Below, one piece after another: positions 8,408 through 17,416 of a stretch of DNA of 64,000 nucleotides; within the stretch, counting starts at the first letter, position 1; each line of letters starts with the position of its first letter. The stretch comes from Sporisorium sorghi. Its lineage: Eukaryota; Basidiomycota; Ustilaginomycetes; Ustilaginales; Ustilaginaceae. The stretch covers positions 124,001-188,000 of the forward strand of contig JALCCG010000001.1 in assembly GCA_023212695.1 (NCBI GenBank), in the 5' to 3' direction. The position numbers and the translations under genes were made by a program. The notes under the pieces are model-generated. The model was not told where the DNA came from and did not search any database. It was given only the letters and a program-made list of their open reading frames with translations.

Positions 8408-9331
8408 TTAGACTTTATTCTTCTTATGAACGATAGCGGTATTCTCAATCTGAATCGTGGCATGTTCGATGTGGAACTGGGTGTCCAGAAGGTCGATGGC
8501 TTGCTGTAAAACATCAAAGCTATCTATGTCATCTGCGATAACAACGTGGCAGCTCAAGGAGTCGAAATTGGACGTAATCGTCCAAATATGAAGATCGTGG
8601 ATACCTGTAACCCCTGTAATGGATAACAATGACTTCGTTACGGCCTCAGGGTCTACGGATGCCGGTACCCCTTCCATTAGAATATGAACCGTATTCTGTA
8701 TGATTCTCCAGGCACTTTTGAGTATTAATATCGATACCAGGATGGAAATTATGGGATCGGCAATATACCAGCCGAAAGCAATCATGACAATCCCGGCAAC
8801 AATAGCACCCACAGAGCCAAGCGCATCCCCAATGACGTGAAGGTAAGCACTGCGGAGATTTACATTGTTCTTCACATCACCCGTTCGCATTAAGAACCAG
8901 GCACTGAGAAGGTTAGCTAGCAATCCGATAACCGCGATCAGCATCATGCTCCCGCTGGCAACGGTTGGAGGGTCATCGAAACGCTGGATCGCCTCCCACA
9001 CGATAAATCCGGCAATGACAAACAATGCGACACCATTTAAAAGAGCCGCCAAGATTTCAAAACGGTAAAATCCATAGGTTTTATTCGGTGATGAAGGCTT
9101 TGTGGCAAACCATAGAGCTACCAAACTGAGCAATAAAGCACTGGCATCACTTAACATATGGCCCGAATCCGATAACAGAGCCAGACTGTTGGTCAGCAAT
9201 CCTCCGACAAACTCCAGAATCATGATGCCAACCGTGATGATCAAGGCAATGCGAAGTCCTTTCTTATTCCCTGACCGGGCATGATCATGATGGCTATGAT
9301 CATGTCCGTGTTGATGGTTATGTTGATGCAT
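8408..9331 (-). CDS. czcD: Cation diffusion facilitator metal exporter (CzcD-like)
   Basis: A 307-aa CDF transporter that expels Zn2+ or related divalent metals in exchange for protons. It begins with a His-rich tail (HQHNHQHGHDHSHHDH), followed by six membrane helices carrying the metal-site motifs DSGHMLSD (helix II) and HVIGDALGS (helix V). A cytoplasmic C-terminal domain contains HDLHIWTI. Start ATG 9331 has AAGGGGAG upstream. The promoter region carries a perfect 20-bp palindrome of the ArsR/CzrA type, so zinc-responsive repression is likely. The cognate repressor is not in the window. Confidence 0.9.
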   Translation of the reverse strand: MHQHNHQHGHDHSHHDHARSGNKKGLRIALIITVGIMILEFVGGLLTNSLALLSDSGHMLSDASALLLSLVALWFATKPSSPNKTYGFYRFEILAALLNGVALFVIAGFIVWEAIQRFDDPPTVASGSMMLIAVIGLLANLLSAWFLMRTGDVKNNVNLRSAYLHVIGDALGSVGAIVAGIVMIAFGWYIADPIISILVSILILKSAWRIIQNTVHILMEGVPASVDPEAVTKSLLSITGVTGIHDLHIWTITSNFDSLSCHVVIADDIDSFDVLQQAIDLLDTQFHIEHATIQIENTAIVHKKNKV

Positions 9332-9404
9332 AATCCAAAACTCCCCTTCCAAATGAATGATGTTAACATTTTGATTAAATGGTTGTAATACAAGCATGAT
9401 TTAA

Positions 9405-9424
9405 ATATGAGCATATGTTCATAT
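9405..9424. promoter_or_regulatory. ArsR/CzrA-like operator upstream of czcD
   Basis: ATATGAGCATATGTTCATAT contains the inverted half-sites ATATGA and TCATAT around an 8-base centre. This is the form of operators bound by zinc-sensing ArsR/SmtB repressors such as CzrA. It lies directly downstream of the minus-strand -10 element, over the transcription start. Confidence 0.65.
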
Positions 9425-9427
9425 ATA

Positions 9428-9456
9428 ATGTTATTTCTTTAATTGGGAGTTGTCAA
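9428..9456 (-). promoter_or_regulatory. Promoter of czcD
   Basis: On the minus strand TTGACA (9456-9451) and TAACAT (9433-9428) are 17 bases apart; the palindromic operator follows immediately. Confidence 0.65.
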
Positions 9457-9592
9457 GTTTTTCCGGGAATTATTCAATTGAAATTAATTTAATTCTCACT
9501 TGTTTCGTTATCTAGTATGCTTAAGGGGCAGGCGATTTCATCATCCGGCACGGCCATATCTATTCAATTGAACAGAAGGAGTGACTGACTTT

Positions 9593-10696
9593 ATGAACGA
9601 ACAACATAAATCTCTTGGCGAAGCTTATAATGAGACTACATATCCATTGATTGGGCATAGCCGCAGGAATGTCGAGGTGTTATTGGAGGCATTTCAGCCT
9701 GTGGACGGGTCTCAGGCGGGAGATATGTACGGCAATGGTGCCGTTATTGAAGATTTTCAGAAGTTTATGGCAGACGAATTAGGGAAGGAATCGGCCGTGT
9801 TTTTTCCAAGCGGAACGATGGCGCAGCAGATTGCCCTGCGGATATGGTGTGATGAAGCCGAACTGAAACGGGTAGCGTATCACCCGCTGTGCCATTTGGA
9901 GATTCACGAAGAGGATGGGCTTAAGGAGCTGCATCAGATTGAGACAATTCTCCTTGCTGGCGAGGATCGTTTGATCACACTCGAAGATGTTCAGAATCTG
10001 AATAGCGACATTGCATGTTTGCTGCTTGAACTGCCGCAGCGTGAAATCGGAGGGCAGCTGCCCGATTACGCGGAGCTTGAGGCCATTTCGGCCTATTGTC
10101 GATCTCAAGGCATAAAGCTGCATCTGGATGGGGCAAGATTGTTTGAAATTACGCCTTATTATCAGAGAACCGCTGCAGAGATCTGCTCGCTTTTTGATAG
10201 TGTATATGTGTCGTTCTACAAGGGCATCGGAGGGATTGCCGGAGCCATTCTGGCTGGCGACAATGATTTCCTGGCTAAGTCCAAAGTATGGAAGCGACGT
10301 CATGGCGGTGATTTGGTCAGTCTGTACCCGTATATCATCAGCTCGGAGTACTATTATAAACAGAGAATAGAGAAGATGGGCCGTTATTATGATGAGGCCA
10401 AAGAGCTGGCGGCGATGTTTAATCAGTGTCATGCCGTTGTCACTAAGCCTATAGTTCCGGTATCCAACATGTTTCATGTGTACTTTCAACTGGGCAAGAA
10501 TCAGCTTGAACCGATCCTGATGGATATTTACAATACGACCGGCATCGGATTTATCAGTTATCTTAAAGAGGCGAGTGAAGATCATTGCCAATCTGAGGTC
10601 AATATAGGGGAACGATACGGCAAGACGCCGAGGGAAGCCATTCAAGAAGCCTTCCGTGTGTTGAATGAGAAGCTGCTAGAGGCTGTGCAGCCATAA
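9593..10696 (+). CDS. Threonine-aldolase-family PLP enzyme (beta-eliminating lyase fold)
   Basis: A 367-aa fold-type I PLP enzyme related to low-specificity L-threonine aldolase, which cleaves beta-hydroxy amino acids to glycine and an aldehyde. It shows the N-terminal GDMYGNG, FFPSGTMAQQIALR (cofactor phosphate region), HLDGARLFE (the PLP-stacking/Asp region) and SFYKGIGG, where Lys near residue 207 would bind PLP. ATG 9593 is chosen; the in-frame GTG at 9581 overlaps the GAAGGAG ribosome binding site. A GNAT gene (now broken) follows 32 bases later. The exact substrate is uncertain. Confidence 0.82.
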   Translation: MNEQHKSLGEAYNETTYPLIGHSRRNVEVLLEAFQPVDGSQAGDMYGNGAVIEDFQKFMADELGKESAVFFPSGTMAQQIALRIWCDEAELKRVAYHPLCHLEIHEEDGLKELHQIETILLAGEDRLITLEDVQNLNSDIACLLLELPQREIGGQLPDYAELEAISAYCRSQGIKLHLDGARLFEITPYYQRTAAEICSLFDSVYVSFYKGIGGIAGAILAGDNDFLAKSKVWKRRHGGDLVSLYPYIISSEYYYKQRIEKMGRYYDEAKELAAMFNQCHAVVTKPIVPVSNMFHVYFQLGKNQLEPILMDIYNTTGIGFISYLKEASEDHCQSEVNIGERYGKTPREAIQEAFRVLNEKLLEAVQP

Positions 10697-10728
10697 AAAG
10701 GACCTGTATGGAGAGGAGCTCATGAAAA

Positions 10729-11168
10729 ATGATCGCCATCGGCAGAGCAGAAATCGGGGATTTGCCTGCAATACTTGACCTACAGCACGATGCTTACATA
10801 AGCGAAGCCCAAATTTATGAGGACTTTAATATTCAGCCTTTAAAGCAAACGTTGGAAGAATTGGAGGAAGAGTTTCATCACGGCATTCTGCTCAAAGCTA
10901 CGGACGACGGTGGCTCCATAGTAGGCTCTGTTCGGGCGATCTCAAAGAATAGGGTATGTATTATAGGTAAATTAATCGTCAACCGGGCGTATCAGAATCA
11001 AGGTATCGGAAAAAAGCTGATGAACGCTGTTGAGAACCATTATAGTGATGTTAACCGGGCAGAGCTGTTCACAGGTCACAAAAGTACGAAAAATTAGGTT
11101 ATACCAAGTTTAAGGAAAAGGTTATGAATCATAACCTGACAGTGATCTATTTAGGTAAAGATATTTAA
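10729..11168 (+). pseudogene. GNAT N-acetyltransferase, frameshifted near its C-terminus
   Basis: The first frame gives 122 residues of a GNAT enzyme, with the acetyl-CoA loop NQGIGKKLM and ELFTGHKS near the end. It then stops prematurely at 11095-11097. In another frame the expected remainder continues at once: YEKLGYTKFKEKV to VIYLGKDI, ending with TAA at 11166-11168. Family members usually have about six more residues between GHKS and YEKLGY, so a small out-of-frame deletion around 11080 is the likely lesion. The truncated product would lack the last strand of the fold. It lies downstream of the threonine-aldolase gene, probably in the same transcript. Confidence 0.75.
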
Positions 11169-11495
11169 TCAGTGTGTAAAACAAATGGATCGTTTTGTTG
11201 ATCGTAGCCTGAGGATATAGATCCTTAGGCTTCTTTTTTGTCACGTATACAACTATACTTGTTTCAAGTTTTCCACATATCGATCCTGACTCGCGTATAG
11301 GGGACGAGGCCCGGGTTCGTACAGCCCAAACTCTCCTTGATTCCCTCTCTTCTTAATAGATAAACGTCAGAGATAGTGGTTACTTGTAACCGTACTACAA
11401 GGTATCCCGTGCGGGCACGTCGAATGTCCAAGATTACAAGTTGCACAAAATCATTGTGATCGAATGAACGAAGCGTGAAGGAGAGGGCCGATGAT
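11169..11495. other. Intergenic region with one terminator
   Basis: About 330 bases. The first part holds the terminator listed next. The remainder, up to the ribosome binding site of the serine hydrolase gene, contains no gene I can support and no clear promoter. Confidence 0.5.
11206..11238 (+). terminator. Terminator after the threonine-aldolase/GNAT unit
   Basis: AGCCTGAGGAT (11206-11216) pairs with ATCCTTAGGCT (11221-11231) around ATAG, followed by TCTTTTTT. Confidence 0.8.
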
Positions 11496-13010
11496 ATGAG
11501 TGAGTTATTAACCGGTATGGAATCATTGAACGGGATCCATACCTATATCGAAGAGCAGATGAAGGCGTGGAAGGTTCCCGGATTATCTGTTGCGATTGTG
11601 AAGAATCATGAGATCATCATGATGGAGGGTTATGGTCATCGAAATATCGATCAGGGACTTCCTGTGACAAGTGAGACCATCTTTGCCATCGGTTCATCCA
11701 CGAAAGCCTTTTCTGCGCTCGCTGCTGGAATCCTGGCGGATGAAGGGAAACTGGATTTGGACAAGCCTGTAAAAGAGTATTTCCCTACCTTCAAAATGTT
11801 TGATGCTTTTGCAACGGAGAGAATCACCATCAGGGACATGTTGTGCCATCGTTCCGGTTTACCCAGACATGATCTGATGTGGTACAATTCCGCCCTGACG
11901 AGAGAAGAGATCATACATCGTCTGCAATATCTGGAGCCGAATGAGGATTTCAGGGCGAAGTGGCAGTATCAAAATATAATGTACATGGTGGCAGGATATC
12001 TTGTGGAATATGTAAGTGATTCTTCTTGGGAAGAGGTTGTGCAGAACCGGATATTTACACCGCTTGGTATGACCTCAAGTCAGTTCTCGGTGGATCAGAC
12101 GCAGCTTCAGCATGATTTTGCAATGCCTTACATACTTCTCGAAGAACAAGCTAAACCAATACCATTCCGCAACATCGATACCATTGGTCCGGCGGGTTCA
12201 ATTAATTCCAACATAAAGGACTTGGCACACTGGGTAAAGTTTCAGATGAATCATGGGATCTATGATGACCAGCACATCGTGTCAAAAGAAATGCTGCAAG
12301 CTATACATTCGCCCCACATGGTATGTGACATGACGGAGATCAATCAGAACCAGACGAATATGGCGAGTTACGGTCTTGGCTGGGCAATCGAGCCATATCG
12401 CGGTTCACGCATGGTATATCATGGAGGTAATATTGATGGGTTCACTGCTCATGTCGCCTTTATTCCGGCGGAGCAAATAGGTATCGTTGTTTTATCGAAT
12501 CTCAATGGCACCCCCCTTCCCGTGCTGATTGCCAATCATATTTTTGACCGTATGCTGGGTGGAGAGGTAGAGGATTGGAGTGCGCAAGCGCTGGAAAAAA
12601 TGAAAGCATCCGAGGTGGAAATTAAGCCGACAGCAGAGGGTGAGACACTTCCGGACGTGAAAGCACCCGTCATTTCATTAACGCTCTCATTACTGCATTT
12701 TACGGGAACCTATGAACACCCGGGATACGGCAAAATGGTTGTTGAGCTGGATGAGGGAGAGCTTCGGGCAACCTTCAATTCCATGCAGTTCCCCCTCACA
12801 CACGTTAGCGACCTTCAGTTTGAACTTTATATTGCCGTGTTTGACATTAAAACGTCCGTGACCTTTCAACTGGGTTCAAACGGGCATGTTTGCCAATTTT
12901 CTACCATGTTGTTATTTGAACCTGGCACAAAGGAAATTGAATTTGTTAGAATAGAAAATAATAATGAACGATCCCATTCTTTTCAGCGAGGTGAAATGCA
13001 TGGCTCATAG
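11496..13010 (+). CDS. Beta-lactamase-family serine hydrolase (class C / DD-peptidase fold)
   Basis: A 504-aa protein with the penicillin-recognising serine hydrolase fold. The catalytic tetrad motif is SSTK (about residue 66), the second motif is YQN (about 157), and the third is HGGN (about 308). A C-terminal beta-rich domain from about residue 400 resembles the extra domain of Pab87-like peptidases. No signal peptide is visible, so it is probably cytoplasmic. The family includes esterases, D-amino acid peptidases and DD-peptidases; substrate cannot be told. ATG 11496 is chosen, nine bases after GAGAGG; an upstream in-frame GTG (11475) overlaps no site. Confidence 0.82.
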   Translation: MSELLTGMESLNGIHTYIEEQMKAWKVPGLSVAIVKNHEIIMMEGYGHRNIDQGLPVTSETIFAIGSSTKAFSALAAGILADEGKLDLDKPVKEYFPTFKMFDAFATERITIRDMLCHRSGLPRHDLMWYNSALTREEIIHRLQYLEPNEDFRAKWQYQNIMYMVAGYLVEYVSDSSWEEVVQNRIFTPLGMTSSQFSVDQTQLQHDFAMPYILLEEQAKPIPFRNIDTIGPAGSINSNIKDLAHWVKFQMNHGIYDDQHIVSKEMLQAIHSPHMVCDMTEINQNQTNMASYGLGWAIEPYRGSRMVYHGGNIDGFTAHVAFIPAEQIGIVVLSNLNGTPLPVLIANHIFDRMLGGEVEDWSAQALEKMKASEVEIKPTAEGETLPDVKAPVISLTLSLLHFTGTYEHPGYGKMVVELDEGELRATFNSMQFPLTHVSDLQFELYIAVFDIKTSVTFQLGSNGHVCQFSTMLLFEPGTKEIEFVRIENNNERSHSFQRGEMHGS

Positions 13011-13040
13011 TAGAAGCACAACCGTTCAAACCGTTAAATC

Positions 13041-13098
13041 AGGCTCCGAGCAAAGCAGCACGGAGATAAGCGAACAAAGATTTGTTCGGAGCCTATTT
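13041..13098 (+). terminator. Terminator after the serine hydrolase gene
   Basis: AGGCTCCGAGCAAA (13041-13054) pairs with TTTGTTCGGAGCCT (13081-13094) with one G-T pair, followed by ATTT. The loop is 26 bases and the T run is short. Confidence 0.55.
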
Positions 13099-13178
13099 CT
13101 ATACCCATAGCGGCTTATATTTCATGTGAGTGCTTTGCTCGCTATTTACACGATTCTATGTAGATAGGAGCAGTGAGA

Positions 13179-13454
13179 ATGAGATATGAAAAAGCACAGT
13201 TTATTTTGCCCGAACACCTAGTCGAAATGATTCAACAATATATTGACGGCAGTTATATCTATATCCCCAGAAAGTCGGAGAATCGGAAGGCATGGGGGGA
13301 ACAAACCGGGATCAAGAAGGCTCTGAATAACCGGAATCAGATGATTCTGGAGAGCTATCTGAAGGGTGATTCCATTCAAGCCCTATCCGCGCGATATTAT
13401 TTAACGGAGCCATCCATCCGTAGAATTATTCGGAGTGAGAAAATGAAACTCTAG
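13179..13454 (+). CDS. CD3324-family helix-turn-helix protein
   Basis: A 91-aa protein that resembles the CD3324 family named after a Clostridioides difficile protein. Typical features are the N-terminal ILPEHLVEMIQQYIDGSYIYIPRK and a C-terminal helix-turn-helix (SIQALSARYYLTEPSIRRIIRS). The family is annotated as DNA-binding but its role is unknown. ATG 13179 is preceded by AGGAG at nine bases; the in-frame GTG six bases upstream is less well placed. Monocistronic, with a terminator just after the stop. Confidence 0.78.
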   Translation: MRYEKAQFILPEHLVEMIQQYIDGSYIYIPRKSENRKAWGEQTGIKKALNNRNQMILESYLKGDSIQALSARYYLTEPSIRRIIRSEKMKL

Positions 13455-13458
13455 AATT

Positions 13459-13506
13459 AAAGCGACATTTGATGATACCCACGCGGATTCATCAGATGTC
13501 GCTTTA
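13459..13506 (+). terminator. Terminator after the CD3324-family gene
   Basis: AAAGCGACATTTGATGA (13459-13475) pairs with TCATCAGATGTCGCTTT (from 13489) around a 13-base loop. Only a short T tract follows, but the stem is long. Confidence 0.65.
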
Positions 13507-13613
13507 TGTCTTCTTTCGCGCGATCCTGATTCATTCAGAATTAAACATGAACTTGAGTTGTCAGCCTAAAGAAGCTAAGTTTAGATCAGGTATAACTAAG
13601 AAGGGAGAGCTTC

Positions 13614-14348
13614 ATGTTTATGACTCAAAACATATATGATAATGATGAATTCTTTAAAGGGTATAGTCAACTTAGCCGATCTGTCCACGGACTGGATGGT
13701 GCTCCTGAATGGTCGAGCCTGCGATCCATGCTGCCGGATCTAACCGGAGCTCATGTGCTGGATTTAGGCTGCGGGTTCGGATGGTTCAGCCGCTGGGCCA
13801 GACTACACGGTGCCACTAAGGTGTTAGGGGTCGATGTATCCGAGAACATGCTGACGCGGGGAAGGGCCGAAACGCAGGATTCTCATATTACTTATATTCG
13901 AGCCGATATGGAGGTCCTGGAATTAGAGCCGGAGTCGTATGACTTGGTCTACAGCTCCCTGGCTTTTCATTATATTAAGAACTTGCCGGGTCTGATGGGG
14001 GAAGTGTACTCATCACTCAAACCTGGGGCAAGCTTGGTGTGCTCTGTTGAGCATCCGATATACACCGCATCGATCCGTCCTGAATGGATCCAGCATCCAA
14101 ATGGATACAACACATGGCCTGTTGATAACTACCAATATGAGGGGATGCGTACGACGAACTGGTTAGCCGATGGCGTTGTTAAGCAGCACCGGACGATGGG
14201 AACCTACTTGAATATGATGATAGGGCTGGGTTTCACGATTACCCATGTAGAAGACTGGGGGCCGTCCGATGAACAGATCATGTCCCATCCGGAATGGGAA
14301 GAGGAATGCCATCGCCCCATGTTTCTATTGATATCGGCAAGAAAATAG
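13614..14348 (+). CDS. Class I SAM-dependent methyltransferase
   Basis: A 244-aa methyltransferase. Motif I is VLDLGCGFGWFSRW (about residue 48), followed by LGVDVSENML (acidic strand 2 residue) and YDLVYSSLAFHYI (motif post-II). The overall form resembles the UbiE/Methyltransf_11 group, often annotated only as 'class I SAM-dependent methyltransferase'. The start ATG 13614 has AAGGGAGAG upstream. It is alone between a terminator and a gene-poor stretch, so the substrate is unknown. Confidence 0.85.
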   Translation: MFMTQNIYDNDEFFKGYSQLSRSVHGLDGAPEWSSLRSMLPDLTGAHVLDLGCGFGWFSRWARLHGATKVLGVDVSENMLTRGRAETQDSHITYIRADMEVLELEPESYDLVYSSLAFHYIKNLPGLMGEVYSSLKPGASLVCSVEHPIYTASIRPEWIQHPNGYNTWPVDNYQYEGMRTTNWLADGVVKQHRTMGTYLNMMIGLGFTITHVEDWGPSDEQIMSHPEWEEECHRPMFLLISARK

Positions 14349-14691
14349 GGGCTAGACGGGCCATTGTTGCAGTATACGTGGAACGCGGTATAGGATCTGG
14401 TATGGTACAGGAGGAAATGGCGTCTAAGACGAGTGTCTTGGCCGCTTTTTATATGGAACCGCGCTTTATACTGTCAGAGAAATGGTGACAAAATTATAAA
14501 TATTGTTTCTTAATGATTTACCAACATCAGGAAAACTATTAAAATAGAGGTTAACGGCATTTGCAAGAGGCTTTGCATGGGCTAGAGCATCAAGATGCGG
14601 AAGCGATTGAGGCTGAAATACGGTCTTACAGGTAAATCATCATAGACCTGTTCGTTACACATTACACAATTACTGGAGGCATCTCGTACAT
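14349..14691. other. Gene-poor stretch with a possible gene remnant
   Basis: About 340 bases without an intact gene. Plus-strand positions 14555-14635 read as an open frame ending RHLQEALHGLEHQDAEAIEA then EIRSYR and TAA, which looks like the helical tail of a protein but has no start or ribosome binding site. It may be the remnant of a deleted gene; I could not identify the family. Nothing else is recognised. Confidence 0.3.
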
Positions 14692-15246
14692 ATGAGTCCA
14701 AAACCCGTAATCATCGAAGAGTACAATCCGGAATGGCCAAAAAAGTTTCTTGAGATCAAAACCATACTTGAGCATACGCTTGGTAACGATGTATTGAGAA
14801 TCGAGCATGTAGGGAGCACCTCCATCCCGGGGCTGGCTGCAAAACCTGTTCTGGATATCGATGTAGTGATCGATTCTATGAAATCGCTTCCTACAGTTAT
14901 AGCGAAACTCGAAACCCTAGGTTATTATCATCAGGGGAATTTAGGCGTCGAGGGCCGAGAGGCTTTTGGGAGAAAGGATGATTATGTCCCCTACAGCGAT
15001 GGGCTTGAATTGAAACTTGCTCAACATGTATATGTCTGCGATCAAGAAAGCCGTGAATTGCATAGGCATATTGTTTTTCGGGATGCACTCCTTCATCATC
15101 CAGAATGGGTTGTGGAATACGCCATTTTGAAGAAAGAGTTGTCCACCGTCTTCCGGCATGATCGCGAGGGCTATATGGTAGGAAAATCAGATTTTGTAAA
15201 CCGAGTATTGGAGTTATCCGGAGGACAAGGAAGCCTCCTCCCATAA
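14692..15246 (+). CDS. GrpB/UPF0157 nucleotidyltransferase-like protein
   Basis: A 184-aa GrpB-family protein. Hallmarks are YNPEWPKKF near the start, then RIEHVGSTSIPGLAAKPVLDIDVV (residues about 38-62), which corresponds to the nucleotidyltransferase-like G-S plus D-x-D core, and HVYVCDQES with FRDALLHHPE further on. The biochemical activity of the family is not established; some members are fused to CoaE (dephospho-CoA kinase). A GNAT gene begins 25 bases downstream, so both may be co-transcribed. Confidence 0.85.
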   Translation: MSPKPVIIEEYNPEWPKKFLEIKTILEHTLGNDVLRIEHVGSTSIPGLAAKPVLDIDVVIDSMKSLPTVIAKLETLGYYHQGNLGVEGREAFGRKDDYVPYSDGLELKLAQHVYVCDQESRELHRHIVFRDALLHHPEWVVEYAILKKELSTVFRHDREGYMVGKSDFVNRVLELSGGQGSLLP

Positions 15247-15271
15247 AATACATATCAGTGAGGTACATCGT

Positions 15272-15784
15272 ATGGAAATTATATTGAAAGTATTAGATAG
15301 CACGGAGCTTAAATACACCTGGAAAGAAGGATTCCAGCAGCAAAATATACACCGTTCGGAAGAGTATTATAATCTGTGTGAATTTGAAAACCAGATTGGT
15401 ATTCGTGTCACCATGTTAGCTTTTGTTAATGACAAATTGGCCGGAGTTGCCCACTTGAAATATGAATCGGACTATCCGTACTTTCGAGATCAGAACATTC
15501 CGGAGATCAATGATCTGAACGTATTTCCTGAGTACCGAAGGAACGGTGTAGCGAACAGGATCATTGAACAATTCGAAACCATCGTGAGTAAAAAGCTGCC
15601 GCGTATCGGAATTGGTGTGGGCTTGTACAAGGACTATGGTCCAGCACAAAGAATCTATGCCCGGCGCGGTTACATTCCCGACGGAAACGGCATTATGTAC
15701 AACCTTGTGCCTGTTGTTCCCGGCGAAATGGTATGCGCTGATGATGATCTGAATTTATATCTAATTAAGGAGTTAGGGAAATAA
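15272..15784 (+). CDS. GNAT-family N-acetyltransferase
   Basis: A 170-aa acetyltransferase. The central strands (INDLNVFPEYRRNGVANRIIEQFE) contain the acetyl-CoA loop RRNGVA, and GLYKDYGPAQRIYARRGYIPDGNG is the common C-terminal motif of the family. It follows the GrpB-like gene by 25 bases with TGAGG as ribosome binding site. The acceptor is unknown. Length is normal and the frame intact. Confidence 0.85.
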   Translation: MEIILKVLDSTELKYTWKEGFQQQNIHRSEEYYNLCEFENQIGIRVTMLAFVNDKLAGVAHLKYESDYPYFRDQNIPEINDLNVFPEYRRNGVANRIIEQFETIVSKKLPRIGIGVGLYKDYGPAQRIYARRGYIPDGNGIMYNLVPVVPGEMVCADDDLNLYLIKELGK

Positions 15785-15841
15785 ATCATTTTCCACTGAG
15801 GATAAATTCTTCAATTCTTAGGATTGCCGGGAGATGGGTAC

Positions 15842-16264
15842 ATGAGATTCTTCATTCGATTAAATGTTTCGAGTTTTTTGTATGCAATGTTCCCTTTCGC
15901 AGTCCTTGAACTGATGGCCAATGTTTACCGAATCAGTCGAGTAACAGGTTGGGAGTTAAGTCATGTGAACAAGCTAATCCTGGCCTTCTGCGTGGCTGGC
16001 ATCACCGTATCCAACATTGCGTTTCCGAAGCTGATCAGGCATTGGCTGGATGGCCGTAAAGCAAGTTATTTTTCGCTTATCCTGTGGTTTCCCTATTTCG
16101 TGATACTGGTCAGTATTCTCGTTTCATGGCTGCCGATCACCGAACCAGCAGATCAACCTAACCCTGTGACAGGACTTATTGCCATGGCTGCATTGGCCTT
16201 GTACCCATTCTACTTAGGTATCCTTCATCTGTTTGGTACTACAGCAAAAAACATGGATAGATGA
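15842..16264 (+). CDS. Hypothetical four-helix membrane protein
   Basis: A 140-aa integral membrane protein with about four hydrophobic helices (around residues 4-22, 40-60, 75-95 and 112-132) and a short proline-rich loop (TEPADQPNP). I do not recognise a family. ATG 15842 follows GGGAGATG; an in-frame TTG 18 bases upstream is less likely. It lies 57 bases after the GNAT gene and 109 bases before a VOC gene. Confidence 0.6.
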   Translation: MRFFIRLNVSSFLYAMFPFAVLELMANVYRISRVTGWELSHVNKLILAFCVAGITVSNIAFPKLIRHWLDGRKASYFSLILWFPYFVILVSILVSWLPITEPADQPNPVTGLIAMAALALYPFYLGILHLFGTTAKNMDR

Positions 16265-16373
16265 AAAGAAGCAAACATTAAAGATGTCCAACTGATCATG
16301 GCTAAGTGACCGGGAATTTTAAGCGAGAAAACGAGAAAGACAAATAATTGATAACAAGACAGGAGATAGGATC

Positions 16374-16754
16374 ATGGATAGAGGTTTTACGCACTGCTTG
16401 CAAATCTTTCCGACCGCTGATTTTCAAAAAACAATCGAGTTCTATGAGCGGATTGGGTTTCGTGCGGTTGCCTATCTGGATTCAGGAGAACCGCATGTGT
16501 GTCTCTATCAGGATTCCATAGAGATCGTGTTAACCAAGTCGGAGATTGAAGTCGTGCCGAATCGGATTCGTTATGGCTACGGATATGATGCGTATTTTAT
16601 TACTTGTAATCAGTACGAAATTCAGGAAGATTTAATGAACCTGGATGTGAAGATTGTCAGACCATTGTCCACGACGGATTATAACAACCATGAGTTTGTG
16701 TTTGAGGATGTGGATGGGCGCTGGATTGCCGTTGGCAAGAAACAACAAACCTGA
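16374..16754 (+). CDS. VOC-superfamily (glyoxalase/bleomycin-resistance-like) protein
   Basis: A 126-aa single VOC domain with the paired beta-alpha-beta repeats. IFPTADFQKTIEFYERIGF is the typical first repeat, and EFVFEDVDGRWIAVG the end of the second ('F.DPDG..' form). Metal ligands and substrate cannot be assigned with confidence. Ribosome binding site AGGAGATAGG. The histidine-phosphatase gene starts 27 bases after its stop. Confidence 0.8.
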   Translation: MDRGFTHCLQIFPTADFQKTIEFYERIGFRAVAYLDSGEPHVCLYQDSIEIVLTKSEIEVVPNRIRYGYGYDAYFITCNQYEIQEDLMNLDVKIVRPLSTTDYNNHEFVFEDVDGRWIAVGKKQQT

Positions 16755-16781
16755 GTGCGGATGTTAAACGGAGGCTTACAC

Positions 16782-17402
16782 ATGGTTGAGATTATGGTTG
16801 TACGACACGGACAATCGGAAGCGGATATTTTAAATCGGTGTGAAGGACGGGCTGACTTTTCTCTTACCGATCTCGGGTTGCAGCAAGCACAGCTTCTGGC
16901 CGAGTGGATTCAGCGTAATTACGCCTTGGATGCGATTTTTTGCAGCACCTTGATTCGGGCCAAGCAAACCGCGGCAGCTATTGCTGAATTGACGCAAGTG
17001 CCTGTAACCTATGACAATGATCTCATGGAGCAGAATAATGGCGTCATCGCTGGGATGTTGAGAGATGAAGCATTAATGAAGTATCCGATACCGGCCGGGG
17101 GAAGAAAGCGGCATGATGCCATTGAGGGCGGAGAATCTGAAGTACAGTTCAGAGCAAGGGCGGAACACTTCATATCCAAGCTGTTTACGACAATGGATAG
17201 CAAGCCTGAGTTACAAAGAGTCTGTATTGTTTCCCATGGTGGCATGATCTCGATGTTATTTCGAAGTTTCTTGAATCTTCCCTATCATTCCGAGATATTC
17301 ATTCCTACTGGCGATACGGGCGTCCATCTATGGCAATATGAACCGAGTGGGAAAAAGGTCATAATGGCAACGAATTGGCAAGAGCATTTGGCTGCGACCT
17401 GA
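16782..17402 (+). CDS. Histidine phosphatase superfamily protein (PhoE/GpmB-like)
   Basis: A 206-aa phosphatase of the branch-1 histidine acid phosphatase/phosphoglycerate mutase family. The catalytic RHGQSEAD lies near the N-terminus (phospho-His near residue 8), with DAIFCSTLIRAKQTA and a second catalytic His in VSHGGMISML (about 155). These enzymes remove phosphate from small molecules or proteins; the substrate is unknown. ATG 16782 follows CGGAGG; an earlier in-frame GTG (16755) has no site. A clear terminator follows. Confidence 0.85.
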   Translation: MVEIMVVRHGQSEADILNRCEGRADFSLTDLGLQQAQLLAEWIQRNYALDAIFCSTLIRAKQTAAAIAELTQVPVTYDNDLMEQNNGVIAGMLRDEALMKYPIPAGGRKRHDAIEGGESEVQFRARAEHFISKLFTTMDSKPELQRVCIVSHGGMISMLFRSFLNLPYHSEIFIPTGDTGVHLWQYEPSGKKVIMATNWQEHLAAT

Positions 17403-17416
17403 TAGGTTCAGTCTCT

